Assembly (NCBI GenBank): GCA_903914175.1
Contig: CAIWNX010000001.1
Span: 1 to 56,492 of the forward strand
Source of the DNA: an uncultured beta proteobacterium
GTDB lineage: Bacteria; Pseudomonadota; Gammaproteobacteria; Burkholderiales; Burkholderiaceae_C
Length of the DNA stretch: 56,492 bases
Direction: 5' to 3'
Below the pieces are notes generated by a model. It was given only the letters and a program-made list of their open reading frames with translations, ran no database searches and was not told the origin of the DNA. Below are positions 29,448-37,752 of the stretch, in pieces. Every line of letters starts with the position of its first letter. Position 1 is the stretch's first letter. The translations under genes were made by a program, and so were the position numbers.

Positions 29448-31451
29448 ATGACGCCGATTGTCCTGGCTGTGATGATTCTTGCGCTGGGCGCAGGCTTGTG
29501 CCTATTGCCAGTTAGCAACGCCACGCGCGTTGGGATGGGACTGGGGTCCCAAGTGCTCGCAACGATTCTTGTGTTGGCAACAAGTTTCCCCGTCTTGCTC
29601 GGCGCCCCTGTCATTTCGGCCGCCATGCCATGGGCATATCCGGTTGGCGTGTTGCACATCCGACTGGATGCCTTAGGCGCCTTCTTTCTGAGTTGGTCAC
29701 TGCCCATGACGCTCATTGGCAGCCTGTACGCCGTCGGCTATTTGCGTCCGTTCTTCAAGGGACCGCGGCACCTGGGCATGCACTTCGCCCTGCTCAACAT
29801 GACCGCCATTTCGTTTGTATTGATCTACACAGGCGAGCATGCCTTGATCTTTCTGCTTGGATGGGAGCTGGCGGCACTGGCTGCTTGGTTGATGGTGATA
29901 TGGGACTACACCAACCAGAAGGTGCGTTTTGCCGGATTCAATTACCTGATTTCGACCCACATTGGCCTGATCTTTCTGGTCGCAGCGGTGATGACGATTT
30001 ACACCCATACAGGGTCTTGGATCCTTGGCGATTTTGGAGTTTGGCTAGCGAACAATCCAGGCGTTGAGCGCAATGTCATCTTTCTGTTACTGGTGGCCAG
30101 CTTTGGCCTGAAATCCGCGTTCTTTCCTTTTCACTCCTGGCTGCCGCGTGCCCATGCTGCCGCGCCGGCCCATGTCTCGGCGCTGATGTCGGGCGTCATC
30201 CACAAGGCCGGTCTGTACGCGCTGGTGCGCTTTGTCTTTTTGATCGGGCGACCCGATGAATGGATGGGCTGGTTCCTGATCGGTTTTTCGGCGCTGTCGG
30301 CCCTGGTCGGCGCCCTCTACACCGTTGGTCAGCGTGATTTGAAACGCCTGCTCGGCTACTCGTCGACCGAGAACGTCGGCATCGCTGGCATTGGCCTGGG
30401 CGTGGGCTGTCTAGGTTTGAGCTGGGGTCAGCCGGCGCTGGTGGCACTGGGCTTTGCCGGCGGTCTGATGCACCTGCTCAATCACGCCTTCTTCAAGTGC
30501 CAGTTGTTCTACGCCGCTGGCGCGGTTTACCAGGCCAGCCACACGGTGGACATGGAGCGCCTGGGCGGCCTCTCGCGTTTGATGCCGTGGACCGCGCTGA
30601 GTTTTCTGCTTGGCGGTGTGGCCATCTCGGCGCTGCCACCGCTCAACGGTTTTACCAGCGAGTTCGTGATCTATTCCGCGTTGTTCATTGGTGCCGACAT
30701 CGGCATCTGGGCCAAGGTCGCCCTCTGTGCTGCCGGCGCTTTGCTGGCCTTTGTTGGCGCGGTGTCGGCGCTGAGCATCACGCGCGCCTTCGGCGTTGTC
30801 TTCCTCGGCAGCGCACGCGATGCCAGCGTGCACGCGCCCGGCGAGGTCAGCCGCTGGATGCTGCTGCCGATGGGCGTGCATGCGCTGGGCGTCATCGTGC
30901 TGGGTGTGGCGCCGGTGCTGGGTTTCATGCTGGTGCGGGGCCCGACCGCCATCGCGCTGGCGTTGCTGCCAGCGTCGAACGTTAATCTGCTGCAACCAAT
31001 CAGTAACACCCTGAGCCGCATCGGTTTCATCTCGGCGGCGCTGGCACTGGCGGTTGCGCTGCTGTGGTGGCTGCGCTCGCGCACGCAATCAAAACCTGCC
31101 GCACAGCATGTGACCTGGGGCTGCGGCTACACCGCACCGAACACACGCATGCAGTACACCGGTTCGAGTTTCTCGCGCGACTTCAGCACGCGCTTTCGCG
31201 GCGTGCTGCTGATGTTGCAGCGGCGCAAGGCGCCAACCGGTTATTTCCCCACCGACAGTTACCTGATCACCGATTGCGTCGATGCCGTCGAGCGGCGCCT
31301 GTTCTCGGTCATCAACAACGGCGATGCGTCGGCCAAGGACTGGTCGCAGCGTCTGCATGAGGACGACCCACGCATTGCCTTTGGCATCGCCCTGGTCGGC
31401 CTGGTGGCTATTGCCGGTTTCGTGGTCTTCAGTACGGGGCCGTTGTCATGA
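29448..31451 (+). CDS. Hydrogenase-4-like membrane subunit B (NuoL/antiporter-like), Ehr complex
   Basis: FFPFHSWLPRAHAAAPAHVSALMSGVIHKAGLYALVRF; C-terminal TWGCGYTAPNTRMQYTGSSFSRDF typical of HyfB-like proteins. Confidence 0.9.
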   Translation: MTPIVLAVMILALGAGLCLLPVSNATRVGMGLGSQVLATILVLATSFPVLLGAPVISAAMPWAYPVGVLHIRLDALGAFFLSWSLPMTLIGSLYAVGYLRPFFKGPRHLGMHFALLNMTAISFVLIYTGEHALIFLLGWELAALAAWLMVIWDYTNQKVRFAGFNYLISTHIGLIFLVAAVMTIYTHTGSWILGDFGVWLANNPGVERNVIFLLLVASFGLKSAFFPFHSWLPRAHAAAPAHVSALMSGVIHKAGLYALVRFVFLIGRPDEWMGWFLIGFSALSALVGALYTVGQRDLKRLLGYSSTENVGIAGIGLGVGCLGLSWGQPALVALGFAGGLMHLLNHAFFKCQLFYAAGAVYQASHTVDMERLGGLSRLMPWTALSFLLGGVAISALPPLNGFTSEFVIYSALFIGADIGIWAKVALCAAGALLAFVGAVSALSITRAFGVVFLGSARDASVHAPGEVSRWMLLPMGVHALGVIVLGVAPVLGFMLVRGPTAIALALLPASNVNLLQPISNTLSRIGFISAALALAVALLWWLRSRTQSKPAAQHVTWGCGYTAPNTRMQYTGSSFSRDFSTRFRGVLLMLQRRKAPTGYFPTDSYLITDCVDAVERRLFSVINNGDASAKDWSQRLHEDDPRIAFGIALVGLVAIAGFVVFSTGPLS

Positions 31452-32371
31452 TCCTGCTAACCATCACGCACGTGCTGTTTGCGCTCGCGATGCCGATCCT
31501 GATGCTCGGCCTGGTGAATCGCAGCAAATCGCTGTGGGCCGGGCGCAAGGGGCCGGGTCTGCTGCAACCGCTTTGGGATTTGCAGCGCCTGCTGCACAAG
31601 CAGTCGGTTTACAGCACGGTGGCAACACCGCTGTTTCGGGCCGGTCCCTGGGTCGTGCTGGCCGCCAGCCTGCTGGCGGCCATGATCGCGCCCATTCTGG
31701 GTCCGGTGGCACCGCTGCAGTTCAGCCACGATTTTGTTTTCTTCGCTTACACACTGGGTCTGGCACGCCTGTTCCTGATGCTCTCGGCATTCGACGTCGG
31801 CAGTTCTTTTGAGGGCATGGGCGCAGCACGCGAGGCATCGTTCACCAGCTTCATCGAGCCCGCGCTGTTCCTGCTGATCGGCAGCGCCATGGTGGCGGGC
31901 GGTGGCAGCAGCTTTGCCGCGCTGATCGGGCAACTGCACCGCAGCGCGGCCTTCGTCTGGCTGGCGTTGCCGACGGTGGTCGTGTTGCTGGTGTTGCTGC
32001 AGGCCGAGGCGGCACGCGTGCCGGTGGACGACCCGCTGACGCATCTGGAACTGACCATGGTCCACGAGGTCATGATCCTGGACCACAGCGGCCCGGAACT
32101 GGCCGCCATGCAGTACGCAGCGGGTCTCAAGATGATGAGCTACGGCGGTCTGATCGCAGCGCTGCTCAACCCCTTTGACGCCAGTACCGAGCCGCTGCCA
32201 GCCGTGCTGTGCGCGCTGGTCATCATGGCCTTGGTGGCTGTGGCGGTGGGCTGTGTTGAATCGCTGACCGCACGCCTGCGCATGCGCCTGGTGCCGGTCT
32301 ACCTGATGCTGGCGAGCCTGCTCGCGGCACTGTGCCTGGGCGGCGCGGGCTGGCTGCTGAGGTCCCTATGA
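31448..32371 (+). CDS. HyfC/HycD-like (NuoH-like) membrane subunit
   Basis: NRSKSLWAGRKGPGLLQPLWDLQRLLHKQSVYS; VDDPLTHLELTMVHEVMILDHSGPELA. Confidence 0.9.
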   Translation: MILLTITHVLFALAMPILMLGLVNRSKSLWAGRKGPGLLQPLWDLQRLLHKQSVYSTVATPLFRAGPWVVLAASLLAAMIAPILGPVAPLQFSHDFVFFAYTLGLARLFLMLSAFDVGSSFEGMGAAREASFTSFIEPALFLLIGSAMVAGGGSSFAALIGQLHRSAAFVWLALPTVVVLLVLLQAEAARVPVDDPLTHLELTMVHEVMILDHSGPELAAMQYAAGLKMMSYGGLIAALLNPFDASTEPLPAVLCALVIMALVAVAVGCVESLTARLRMRLVPVYLMLASLLAALCLGGAGWLLRSL

Positions 32372-32961
32372 CCTTGCCACTGATCGCCTTTTTGCTGACC
32401 GTTGTTGTCCCGGTCTTCTTCAGCAAGATCCGCGCAGCGCCGTTCTGGCTCACGCTGCAGGCGCTGGCGCTGGGCTGGAATGCGCTGGCACATCACGGTG
32501 CCGATTCCATGCATGGGCTGATGGCCCTGCTGGAACTGCTATTGCTGCGCGGTGCCATTGCACCGCTGCTGCTGCGCCGCGCCATCCGGCAGCGGACGCA
32601 ACCCAATCTGGACCTGATGCCCTCCAACCTGTTCACCTGGGTCGTTGCCAGCGCCCTGATCGTGCTGGCCTTCAAGTTTGGCGCCCCCAGCATGGGCGAC
32701 TACCCGGCCGTGACGCTGGGTGTCGTCGGTGCCACGGTGGCGGTTGCCTTCTTGCTGCTCTCCACCAACGACGCACCACCAGCGCAACTGGTAGCCGTAC
32801 TTTTCATGGAAAACGCACTGGCCCTGTTTGAATCGCTGTTTCCCGAACCCTGGCCGCTGCCAGTGCACGGCGCCCTGAGTGCAATTTACCTGCTGACGAT
32901 CATCGTTGGCACCTGGCTCATTGGCACGCCCGATGTGCCGGTCGTGGAGGAAACGGCATGA
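32368..32961 (+). CDS. HyfE-like (NuoK-like) membrane subunit
   Basis: Small multi-TM protein, ATG at 32368 overlapping the HyfC-like stop; RRAIRQRTQPNLDLMPSNLFTW. Confidence 0.82.
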   Translation: MTLPLIAFLLTVVVPVFFSKIRAAPFWLTLQALALGWNALAHHGADSMHGLMALLELLLLRGAIAPLLLRRAIRQRTQPNLDLMPSNLFTWVVASALIVLAFKFGAPSMGDYPAVTLGVVGATVAVAFLLLSTNDAPPAQLVAVLFMENALALFESLFPEPWPLPVHGALSAIYLLTIIVGTWLIGTPDVPVVEETA

Positions 32962-34382
32962 GCGCCGCGCCAGGTTGCCCCGAGCCAGCGATCGTGCCGA
33001 CCCAACACCTGTGGGTCGGTCCGGCGCTGGTGGCCGTGGCGCTGGCCACGCTGCTGCTGTGGATCGCCGTCTTTGTGCAGACGCCGCTTGCCGAGATGCC
33101 GCGCTACTTCATGCAACGTTACTTCGTGCTTGACGCCACCTCCATGCTGTTTCTGCTGGTGATCAACAGCGTGTTCCTGGGTATCAGCGTCTATATGTCC
33201 TCGCGCGTCAAAACCTCGCAAGTGCTGTCCGACAACATGCTAGGGCGCAGCGCGCTGACGCTGGCCTTCATGGTCGCGATGAACCTGGGCGTGATGGCCA
33301 ACAACCTGCTGCTGCTATGGGCTTTCATTGAACTCACCACGCTATGCGCCGCCCCCTTGGTGGCACAGGGCGACGCCGGCGTGGCGCGGCGCGTGGCCTG
33401 GAACTACCTGCTGTACTCAAGCATCTCGCTGGCACTGACCTTCCTGGGCCTGATGTGCCTGACGCGCTCGGCGCAGTTGCAAGGCCTGGAACTTAACTTC
33501 GCACTGGATCAGATGGCGCAATCGGTGGCCCACATGAACGACAGCTGGCAGCGCCTGGGCCTGGCGCTGATGCTGTTCGGCCTGGGAGCGAAACTCGGCC
33601 TGGCGCCGCTTTACAACTGGATGCCTGAAACCTATGAAGCGGCACCGAGCAGCGCCAGTGCGCTGCTGGCGGCGGTGCAGTTCAACATCAGCGTGGTGGC
33701 GGTGTTTCGCATCCTGCAGGCGTTTCGCGGTCAGGACCCCGGCTTTGTCTCCTACGAACTGCTCATCATGGGTTGCCTCTCGCTGCTGGTGGCCGCCGTG
33801 CAGGTGATGGCCGCGCAAAGCTACAAGCGTCTGGTGGCCTACGCTTGCGTCAGTTCCTCGGGCGTCATCGCCATCGGCCTGTCGGTTGGCAAGCTCGCCG
33901 CCTACGGCGTGCTGCTCTACATCGTCAGCAACGCGTTTGTGAAGGCGCTGCTGTTTCTCACCGCCGGGCGCCTGCGCGCCGTCTACCACAGCAACGAGAT
34001 CAAATCGCTCAGCGGCGTGATTCGCGTGTTGCCGTTTTCGGGTCTGCTGTTTGCGGTCGGCATCTTCGCGCTGCTGGGTTTTCCGCCCTTTGGCAGCTTT
34101 CTGGCCGAGATGCTGATCCTCTCGGGAATCGTGCAGTCCGGTAACCTGATCGCCTTCACCCTGATGTGCGCCATGCTCACCATCATTTTTGTCGCCACCG
34201 GGCGCTCGATCTTTCCGATGCTGTGGGGACCGTCGAACTGGCAGGGCCCACGTGTCCAGGAAACCTGGGTTACGACGGTGCCCAAGCTTGGCTTCGTGCT
34301 GGTGCTGCTCATGCTCGGCCTGTACACGCCGGCGCCGCTCAGCCAGTTGCTGCTGCAGGTGGCGCAATCGATCGGAGGCTGA
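32958..34382 (+). CDS. HyfF-like (NuoN/M-like) antiporter subunit
   Basis: LFGLGAKLGLAPLYNWMPETYEAAPSSASALLAAVQFNISVVAVFR; operon position. Confidence 0.88.
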   Translation: MSAAPGCPEPAIVPTQHLWVGPALVAVALATLLLWIAVFVQTPLAEMPRYFMQRYFVLDATSMLFLLVINSVFLGISVYMSSRVKTSQVLSDNMLGRSALTLAFMVAMNLGVMANNLLLLWAFIELTTLCAAPLVAQGDAGVARRVAWNYLLYSSISLALTFLGLMCLTRSAQLQGLELNFALDQMAQSVAHMNDSWQRLGLALMLFGLGAKLGLAPLYNWMPETYEAAPSSASALLAAVQFNISVVAVFRILQAFRGQDPGFVSYELLIMGCLSLLVAAVQVMAAQSYKRLVAYACVSSSGVIAIGLSVGKLAAYGVLLYIVSNAFVKALLFLTAGRLRAVYHSNEIKSLSGVIRVLPFSGLLFAVGIFALLGFPPFGSFLAEMLILSGIVQSGNLIAFTLMCAMLTIIFVATGRSIFPMLWGPSNWQGPRVQETWVTTVPKLGFVLVLLMLGLYTPAPLSQLLLQVAQSIGG

Positions 34383-34384
34383 CG

Positions 34385-35860
34385 ATGAAAGCAACGCAAC
34401 CACTGCTTCTGCTCGCCACACGCGAGATGGAGACGCTCGCGCTCGAAGAGTGGGCCGGCCGCTGCGCGCTTAGCATGGACAGCGGCGCGCGGCTGTTGAC
34501 GCTGTTCGGCCGCGTCGTGGGCGACGAGGTTCTGACAACCGCCCTGCTGCAAGACCCGGACGGTGTATTGCGCGTTTTGCGCGGCTGCGCTCAGCACGGG
34601 CAATCGTTTGCTTCACTCACAACACGCCACCCCGCAGCGCAGATGTTTGAGCGCGAGTTATGGGAGCAAACCGGCTTGCAGCCGCAGGGCCACCCCTGGC
34701 TTAAACCCGTGCGCTATCAGGGTGCGCGCCAGCAGCGCATGCACGAGCACCCTTTCTTCACGGTGCGCGGGCCGGAGGTGCACGAAGTCGGTGTCGGCCC
34801 GATCCACGCCAGTGTGATCGAGCCCGGGCACTTCCGCTTCATGTGCCACGGCGAAAAAGTCCATCACCTCGAAATCCAGCTCGGCTACCAGCACCGTGGC
34901 ATCGAAGCGCAATTGCTGACCCGACCGCCGCTGGGCTTAAGCCCGCTGGCGGAGTCCATCGTTGGTGACAGCAGCGTAGCCTACACCTGGGGCTATTGCG
35001 CAGCCGTTGAAGCCCTCAGCGCTACACCTGTCAGCGTCGGTGCCAGTGCGGTGCGCGGCGTGGCGCTCGAACTCGAACGCATTGCCATGCACCTGGCCAC
35101 GCTCAATGGCCTGGCCACGGACATCGCCTTCCTGCAAGGCGGTGCCAGCTACGGCCGCCTGCGCACCGCCATCATCAACGCCAGCATGCGCGTCTGCGGC
35201 AGCCGCTTCGGGCGCGGCTGGCTGCGCCCGGGTGGCGTGCGCTGCGCCATCGACGACGCCCTGCGGCAGGACCTGCTGACAACGCTGGCTGCCTTCGCGC
35301 GCGACCTGGCGCAGGTCAACACGCTGATGTTGGAGGCACGCAGCGTGCAGTCGAGATTCCAGGGCGTCGGAGTCGTGAGCGTGAAGGCAGCGCAGGACAC
35401 GGGTATGAGCGGCCCGGTGGCGCGCGCCAGCGGCGTCGCCTTCGATACCCGCGTCAGCCTGGCTGGCGCGCCTTACGTCGAACATCCGCTGGCATTGATG
35501 ACCGAGACCAGCGGCGACTGCTGGGCACGCATGAAACTGCGCATGCGTGAGATCGACGAATCACTGCGCTGGCTGGGTGCGGTGCTGCAATCGTCGCCGC
35601 GCGCCGACCCTGTTACGCTGGCGCTGGCCGCGCCGTTGGCGCCCGATCATTTGTGTGTCTCGATCACCGAGGGCTTTCGTGGCCCGGTGATTCAGGCACT
35701 GGAAACCGGTGCCAATGGCCAACTCGTGCACTACAAGGTGCAGGACCCCTCGCTGCAGAACTGGTTTGGCCTGGCGCTGGCGGTGCGTGACAACGAGATT
35801 TCGGACTTCCCGATCTGCAACAAGAGCTTTGATCTCTCCTATTGCGGCAACGATCTTTAG
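34385..35860 (+). CDS. HyfG-like fused NuoC/NuoD-type large subunit lacking Ni-Fe cysteine motifs (Ehr-type)
   Basis: GPIHASVIEPGHFRF, HRGIEAQLL; RxCGxC position reads IVGDSSVAYTWGYCAAVE; C-terminus DFPICNKSFDLSYCGNDL instead of DPCxxC. Confidence 0.9.
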   Translation: MKATQPLLLLATREMETLALEEWAGRCALSMDSGARLLTLFGRVVGDEVLTTALLQDPDGVLRVLRGCAQHGQSFASLTTRHPAAQMFERELWEQTGLQPQGHPWLKPVRYQGARQQRMHEHPFFTVRGPEVHEVGVGPIHASVIEPGHFRFMCHGEKVHHLEIQLGYQHRGIEAQLLTRPPLGLSPLAESIVGDSSVAYTWGYCAAVEALSATPVSVGASAVRGVALELERIAMHLATLNGLATDIAFLQGGASYGRLRTAIINASMRVCGSRFGRGWLRPGGVRCAIDDALRQDLLTTLAAFARDLAQVNTLMLEARSVQSRFQGVGVVSVKAAQDTGMSGPVARASGVAFDTRVSLAGAPYVEHPLALMTETSGDCWARMKLRMREIDESLRWLGAVLQSSPRADPVTLALAAPLAPDHLCVSITEGFRGPVIQALETGANGQLVHYKVQDPSLQNWFGLALAVRDNEISDFPICNKSFDLSYCGNDL

Positions 35861-35874
35861 GAACGCCCTCAGCC

Positions 35875-36621
35875 ATGCTCAACTCCATCAAGGTCCGAAT
35901 CGCACAAGGGACGCAATACATCCCCGACCCGCGCCGCGCCAGCCCAACCGGTCTGCGCGGCAAGCCGCTCATCGCACAAAACGAATGTGCCAGCGCCTGC
36001 CAGGCCTGCGTCAATGTCTGCCCGACGCAGGCGATCACCCTCGCACCGGTGCAGATCGACCTCGGGCGCTGCGTGCTGTGCGGCGAGTGCGCGCCGGTAT
36101 GCCCCAGCCGCAAGCTATCGTTTTGCAATGACTACAAACTCGCTTGCACAACACGCGAAGGCCTGTTGCTCAGCGCCAGCCGGCCCGCACCCGATCCGGT
36201 CATGGTTTCGGCCGCGCTGCACAAACGCTTTGGCCGCTCGTTGAAGCTGCGTTCAGTCTCGGCTGGTGGCTGCAATGGCTGCGAACTCGAAGTCAACGCC
36301 CTGTCCAACGTCAACTTCGACCTCGGGCGCTACGGCATCGACATCGTGGCCTCACCGCGCCATGCCGACGCCCTGGTGCTGACCGGCCCCATCACGCGCA
36401 ACATGACAGCAGCACTGCAACTGTGCTGGGACGCCATGCCCGAGCCCAAGCTGGTGATTGCGGTGGGCGCCTGTGCCATCTCGGGCGGCCTGTTTGCTGA
36501 CAACCAGAGCATTGAGCGCGAATTTCTCGACCGCTTCAAGCCCTCGCTCTACCTGCCGGGCTGTCCGACGCACCCACTGACCATGGTCTGCGGCATTCTC
36601 GATTTGCTGGGAATCGATTGA
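35875..36621 (+). CDS. Fused ferredoxin (HyfH-like) + NuoB-like small subunit (HyfI-like)
   Basis: CASACQACVNVCP and CVLCGECAPVCP, then GGCNGCELE, VGACAISGG, LPGCPTHP. Confidence 0.88.
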   Translation: MLNSIKVRIAQGTQYIPDPRRASPTGLRGKPLIAQNECASACQACVNVCPTQAITLAPVQIDLGRCVLCGECAPVCPSRKLSFCNDYKLACTTREGLLLSASRPAPDPVMVSAALHKRFGRSLKLRSVSAGGCNGCELEVNALSNVNFDLGRYGIDIVASPRHADALVLTGPITRNMTAALQLCWDAMPEPKLVIAVGACAISGGLFADNQSIEREFLDRFKPSLYLPGCPTHPLTMVCGILDLLGID

Positions 36622-36844
36622 TGCATTTTGCGTTTGACGACGCTTTGAAGCGACGCTGATCATTGGCTCTGGCTTACCCACGAGTTGGCAAGATCAAGAG
36701 AAACAAATTCAAAAATCGAAGGTCTGCTTTGGCATCCCGCGCCACGATAGCCAATGGCAGGTCCTGAAGATCATGGCCGACGTGTTGTGCCGTCAAGTTG
36801 TTTACGACTTCATTTATACCGAATGGGAGACACCTGAAAACTGA
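36621..36844 (+). pseudogene. Possible frameshifted small gene translationally coupled to the Ehr operon
   Basis: TGATG overlap: ATG 36621 reads MHFAFDDALKRR*; the frame starting 36638 stays open to TGA 36842-36844 (RRFEATLIIGSGLPTSWQDQEKQIQKSKVCFGIPRHDSQWQVLKIMADVLCRQVVYDFIYTEWETPEN). Confidence 0.4.
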
Positions 36845-37061
36845 GTGTGTCCGGTCGTGAAATTTTGTAGGTTGTCGCCGGACCGTCTCCCTCGCGCAGG
36901 ATGGTCCCACTGGAAACCAGCCTGGCCAGATAACGGTTGACGGTTGGACGTTTTTCCCCGAGTTTCGTCGCAATGGTGTAGGCGCCGATAGGCCGGAGCC
37001 CCTTGCTTGAGTGCTCAGCCAGGTAAGCGACGACATTTTCCAGTAGATGCTTTCTGGTCAT
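36810..37061 (-). CDS. Small winged-helix DNA-binding protein
   Basis: IGAYTIATKLGEKRPTVNRYLARLVSSGTILREGDGPATTYKI. Confidence 0.65.
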   Translation of the reverse strand: MTRKHLLENVVAYLAEHSSKGLRPIGAYTIATKLGEKRPTVNRYLARLVSSGTILREGDGPATTYKISRPDTLSFQVSPIRYK

Positions 37062-37079
37062 GCCTGAGTCCCCCGCATG

Positions 37080-37721
37080 CTATTGACTGTCAAGGCTGAC
37101 GAGGTATTCGGCAACCGACTGAATTTCTTTTTCACTCATGCGTCTGGCAATCACACGCATATAGCGACTGCCATCGTTTGTGCGTTCGCCGGTGGCGAAA
37201 TTGGTCAGTTGCTGTGCCACATACACGCTGTGCTGTCCACCGATGCGGGGATAGCCCAGATGTCCGGCGCCTTTGGCCTGATGACAGGCAACGCAAGCAG
37301 GCACGCCCGTTTTTTCATTTCCTTCGAAGTACACCAACTTGCCAAAATCGGCTGATGCTTTGTCGCCGAGGTCGCCAGGTTTTAGTTTTTGCGCACTGAA
37401 ATAATTGGCCAGTGACGCGATGTCCTGCGGCTTGAGTGTTGCCGCCATGGGCGCCATCATGTCGCTCTTGCGTCGCCCACTCTGGAAATCTTGCAACTGC
37501 TTGCTGATGTAACTTTCCGGTAACCCTGCAATTTTCGGAAACATGGGGACCAGGCTGTTGCCGTCCTCGGCGTGACAGCCCGCGCACACGGTAGCGGCGA
37601 TGGTTTTGGCATCCTGCGCGGCGCTTGGGCCCGCCATGAAAGTTCCAACGGCCAGAAGCGTCGCAATGGCAGAAGCGCGAAGCCCGGAAATGGACTTGGT
37701 GCGGTGGTGTTTGTGAAGCAT
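37080..37721 (-). CDS. Diheme cytochrome c (c4-like)
   Basis: Signal peptide; two CxxCH motifs (CAGCH, CVACH) in two homologous halves. Confidence 0.9.
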   Translation of the reverse strand: MLHKHHRTKSISGLRASAIATLLAVGTFMAGPSAAQDAKTIAATVCAGCHAEDGNSLVPMFPKIAGLPESYISKQLQDFQSGRRKSDMMAPMAATLKPQDIASLANYFSAQKLKPGDLGDKASADFGKLVYFEGNEKTGVPACVACHQAKGAGHLGYPRIGGQHSVYVAQQLTNFATGERTNDGSRYMRVIARRMSEKEIQSVAEYLVSLDSQ

Positions 37722-37752
37722 TTTCAGTTCCTTGGGTCTGGGTAGACGTCGG

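Noticed and set aside
29448-36621. Annotation as functional hydrogenase-4 (Hyf) or formate hydrogenlyase
   Set aside because: Large subunit lacks both Ni-Fe cysteine motifs; no formate dehydrogenase or hyp maturation genes in the window
36674-37036. 120-aa minus-strand ORF overlapping the wHTH gene
   Set aside because: Out of frame with the recognisable wHTH protein and lacking any family resemblance
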